Assembly: GCA_963780675.1 (NCBI GenBank)
Contig: CAWACR010000008.1
Span: 62,001 to 126,000, forward strand
DNA from: JAHECE01 sp963780675
GTDB taxonomy: Bacteria; Actinomycetota; Actinomycetes; Actinomycetales; JAHECE01
Length of the DNA: 64,000 nt
Reading direction: 5' to 3'
Each line of letters begins with the position of its first letter. Positions within the stretch are counted from its first letter, which is position 1. The position numbers were made by a program, and so were the translations under genes. This document shows, piece by piece, positions 61,700 to 64,000 of the stretch. The notes under the pieces are model-generated. The model did no database searches and was not told where the DNA came from. It worked only from the letters and a program-made list of their open reading frames with translations.

Positions 61700-62404
61700 A
61701 TGACCTCCCCGTACGACGCGCCGGCCGCCCCCGGCGACGAGCAGCCCTTCGGCTACGCCCTGTGGGCCGTGCTGCGGCGTCCGACGACGGCGCCTGCCGC
61801 CTCCCCCGAAACCTCCCCTCGCCCCTCCCTCGCCGAGGCGATCGCCGGCCTCCCGGCCGACGTCACCCTCCGCGGCCTCTACGACGTCTCCGGCCTGCGC
61901 GCCGACGCCGACCTGCTGCTCTGGCTCCACGGCCCCACGGCCGAGGGGCTTCAGGCCGCCCTGCGCACGCTCCGCCGCAGCGCCGAGCTCGCTCCCCTCG
62001 CGCCGACGTGGAACGCCATGGGCGTGCACCGCCCCGCGGAGTTCAGCGCGAGCCACGTGCCGGCCTTCCTGCGCGACACCGAGCCCCTGGCCTGGCTGAC
62101 GATCTACCCGTTCGTGCGCTCCTACGAGTGGTACCTGCTGCCGGAGGAGGAGCGCCGCGCGATGCTCGGCGAGCACGGGCGCAAGGGCCGGGAGTACCCG
62201 CAGGTGCAGTCGAACACGGTGGCGTCCTTCGCCCTCGGCGACTACGAGTGGCTGCTCGCACTGGAGGCCGACGACGTCGTCGAGCTCGTCGACCTCATGC
62301 GTCACCTCCGCGACACGCAGGCGAGGCGCCACGTGCGCGAGGAGATCCCGTTCTTCACCGGCCGGCTGATCGGTCTGGACGAGGTCGCGGAGGTGCTCGC
62401 GTGA
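61700..62404 (+). CDS. hemQ: Coproheme decarboxylase (HemQ/ChdC)
   Basis: 234 residues, chlorite-dismutase-like fold. Converts iron-coproporphyrin III (coproheme) to haem b with hydrogen peroxide in the coproporphyrin-dependent pathway of Gram-positive bacteria. Family blocks: FGYALWAVLRRP, TLRGLYDVSGLRADADLLLW, FVRSYEWYLLPEEERRAMLG, EHGRKGREYPQVQSNTVASF, ALGDYEWLLALEADDVVELV. Complete and intact. GTGA overlap with hemH downstream. Confidence 0.93.
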   Translation: MTSPYDAPAAPGDEQPFGYALWAVLRRPTTAPAASPETSPRPSLAEAIAGLPADVTLRGLYDVSGLRADADLLLWLHGPTAEGLQAALRTLRRSAELAPLAPTWNAMGVHRPAEFSASHVPAFLRDTEPLAWLTIYPFVRSYEWYLLPEEERRAMLGEHGRKGREYPQVQSNTVASFALGDYEWLLALEADDVVELVDLMRHLRDTQARRHVREEIPFFTGRLIGLDEVAEVLA

Positions 62405-63648
62405 GCCTGGTTGTCGACCCCACCACCCTGCCCGACCGCGATCCGCAGGCCCCCGCGGCCTACGACGCGCTGCTGCTCGTCTCCTTCGGCGGACCCGAGG
62501 GCCAGGACGACGTCATGCCGTTCCTGCGCAACGTCACCCGCGGCCGCGGCATCCCCGACGAGCGGCTCGAGGAGGTCGCCCACCACTACCGGGCCTTCGG
62601 CGGGGTGAGCCCGATCAACGCGCAGAACCGCGCGCTCAAGGCCGCGCTCGAGGCCGAGCTCGCCGCGCGCGGCATCGACCTGCCCGTGCTGTGGGGCAAC
62701 CGGAACTGGGACCCGTACCTCGCCGACGCGCTCAGCGAGGCGCACGCCGCGGCCACCGGCGCCTGCTCGCGATCGTGACCAGCGCGTACTCGTCCTACTC
62801 GGGCTGCCGGCAGTACCGGGAGGACCTCGCGGGGGCGCTGGAGGCGACCGGCCTCGCCGGCGAGATCGGCATCGACAAGGTGCGCCAGTTCTTCGACCAC
62901 CCCGGCTTCGTCACCCCGTTCGTCGAGGGGGTGCGGGACGCACTGGTCCGCACGCGCGACGCGCTGGCCGGCGTCGACCTGGGGCGCGAGGTGCGGGTGC
63001 TGTTCGCGACGCACTCGATCCCGACGTCCGACGGCGGTCACCTCCGGCCCGCCCGGCGCGGTCCTCGGGCCCGACGGCGCGTACGCCGCCCAGCACCGCG
63101 CCGTCGCCGGGGTGGTCATGGAGAGCCTGGAGGCGGAGCTCGGGGCCGTGCCGTGGGAGCTCGTCTACCAGTCGCGCAGCGGGGCACCGCACATCCCGTG
63201 GCTCGAGCCCGACGTCAACGACGCGATCGTGGCGGCCGCCGGCGAGGGCGTCCGGGCCGTCGTCATCGTGCCGCTCGGCTTCGTGAGCGACCACATGGAG
63301 GTCCTGTGGGACCTCGACGAGGAGGCGCTCGCGACGGCGCGGGAGGCGGGGCTCCACGCCGAGCGCGTCCCGACGCCCGGGGTGCACCCCGCGTACGTCA
63401 CCGGGTTGGTCGACCTCGTCAGCGAACGGGTGGCGGGGCCGGTCGGGGCAGCGCTGTGCGCCGACCGGCCGGCCCTCACCGCGCTCGGCCCGTGGTACGA
63501 CGTCTGCCGGCCGGGCTGCTGCCCGAATCCGCGTGCAGCGAAGCCGGCGGTCGCGGGGCTGGACGGGTAGATCGCGGCCCGCTTCGGCTCGGCCACGGAC
63601 TTGCGTGCCGCCGTCGGCGCGCTGGCCGACCTCGTCTACGCGGCCTGA
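62401..63648 (+). CDS. hemH: Coproporphyrin ferrochelatase (HemH/CpfC), frameshifted with an in-frame TAG
   Basis: Inserts Fe2+ into coproporphyrin III. About 415 residues when repaired. Blocks: YDALLLVSFGGPEGQDDVMP, VAHHYRAFGGVSPINAQNRA, VTSAYSSYSGCRQYREDL, VLFATHSIPTSDG (the catalytic His lies in this stretch), WELVYQSRSGAPHIPWLEPD, and VVIVPLGFVSDHMEVLWDLD (metal-site Glu). Frame losses lie near 62760 (one base missing) and 63033 (one extra G). The TAG at 63568-63570 interrupts a good C-terminus that continues in the same frame as IAARFGSATDLRAAVGALAD to TGA 63648. Start GTG overlaps the hemQ stop. Confidence 0.85.
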
Positions 63649-63706
63649 TCCTCAATCGAATCTTGAGTTTCAGTACCCGCGTCCGACCACAACTCTAGTT
63701 TCGCTG

Positions 63707-63712
63707 TAGGAT
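63707..63712 (+). promoter_or_regulatory. -10 box of a leaderless AbiEi-type mRNA in an A/T-richer promoter
   Basis: TAGGAT is followed by 7 bases and GTG 63720. Upstream, TCTTGAGTTTC (63661-63671) and a similar CTCTAGTTTCG (from 63693) form a diverged direct repeat about 30 bases apart, possibly operator sites for the antitoxin. Confidence 0.45.
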
Positions 63713-63719
63713 CGGCAGC

Positions 63720-64000
63720 GTGCCCGTGGACCGCCGAGACCTCCGACGGCGCCTGTTCACCGTAGCCGCGACCCAAGGCGGGTACTTCACCGCCGCGCAG
63801 GCCAAGGACGTCGGGTACTCCTACCAGGCGCAGGCCCACCACGTCGCGGCGGGGAACTGGCACCGCATCGACCGCGGCCTGTTCCGCCTCGCCGAGTGGG
63901 TGCCCGACCTCCACGACGACCTCATCCGCTGGACGCTGTGGTCCAGGGGCCGCGCCGTCGTCTCGCACGAGACGGCGCTCGGCGTGCACGGCATCGGCGA
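63720..64000 (+). CDS. AbiEi-type antitoxin domain protein, N-terminal part
   Basis: First 93 codons of a gene that leaves the right edge. The winged-helix N-terminus (LFTVAATQGGYFTAAQAKDV, GYSYQAQAHHVAAGNWHRID, RGLFRLAEW) and the following VVSHETALGVHGIG match the AbiEi antitoxin N-terminal domain family of type IV toxin-antitoxin systems, which bind their own promoter. A partner AbiEii nucleotidyltransferase toxin would have to lie beyond 64000, so whether this is a full system cannot be judged. Confidence 0.75.
   Translation, partial: MPVDRRDLRRRLFTVAATQGGYFTAAQAKDVGYSYQAQAHHVAAGNWHRIDRGLFRLAEWVPDLHDDLIRWTLWSRGRAVVSHETALGVHGIG

Noticed and set aside
1..64000. CRISPR array.
   Set aside because: Tandem repeats found are contiguous or spaced irregularly. 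No regularly spaced repeat with unique spacers and no cas gene is present.

Overview
The window is a 64 kb stretch of a very GC-rich chromosome. Its gene content points to an actinobacterium, probably of the Micrococcales (Cellulomonas or Promicromonospora-like; this is inferred, not searched). Supporting traits are a fused MrpA/MrpB antiporter subunit, a DUF222/HNH (13E12-type) gene, a coproporphyrin-dependent haem cluster (hemY/cgoX, hemQ/chdC, hemH/cpfC), a CopD-CtaG fusion, an EtfD-like Fe-S reductase, an Mtb-like Dcd, WXG100-like proteins and many probable leaderless promoters.

Layout. 0-7 kb: tail of a DUF4235 gene and the mrpACDEFG cation/proton antiporter operon (minus strand). 7-11.9 kb: EtfD-like reductase, dcd with a translationally coupled unknown gene, and a TM2-domain protein. 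12-13.6 kb: tRNA-Gly(CCC), a FitAB/VapBC-type toxin-antitoxin pair bracketed by a 16-bp direct repeat, and a SemiSWEET. 13.7-16.1 kb: an MmyB-like regulator, an SDR remnant and a badly broken zinc alcohol dehydrogenase. 16.2-29.2 kb: a galactoside utilisation locus with two ABC permeases, a solute-binding lipoprotein, galK, galE, a GH36 alpha-galactosidase and a UTP-glucose-1-phosphate uridylyltransferase, followed by three LacI-type regulators. There is no galT. 29.3-36 kb: SixA-like phosphatase, LLM oxidoreductase, DNA-damage-type DUF222/HNH gene, acyltransferase, M20 peptidase and a CDF-like transporter. 36.4-48.3 kb: BBE oxidase, pirin, ATP-grasp/alpha-E/transglutaminase cluster, TerC, NUDIX, TetR, GlsB, LmeA-like and CopD-CtaG. 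48.4-53.4 kb: a 2-oxoacid dehydrogenase complex (E2, E1beta, E1alpha) behind a strong palindrome, and hisC. 53.5-64 kb: a YvlD-like membrane protein, a WXG100-like/alpha-beta hydrolase pair, LMW-PTP, purB, an epimerase, an APH-like kinase, the haem cluster and a partial AbiEi-type antitoxin.

Sequence quality. Many genes carry single-base indels. They are concentrated in the alcohol dehydrogenase, alpha-galactosidase, galE, the E2/E1 genes and hemH, with single hits in purB, hisC, hemY and others. Encoded residues stay well conserved on both sides of each shift, and housekeeping genes are hit. I therefore read most as assembly errors and give whole-gene coordinates.

The most interesting non-genic features are several palindromic or repeated elements. 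One is a nested palindrome of exactly 75 nt sitting in frame inside the hemY/cgoX coding region. Another is a 31-nt element present four times. A 25-bp perfect hairpin lies between two convergent genes, and a 19-bp hairpin lies between the solute-binding-protein gene and galK. The DUF222/HNH gene has overlapping PafBC-type and LexA-type promoter signals.
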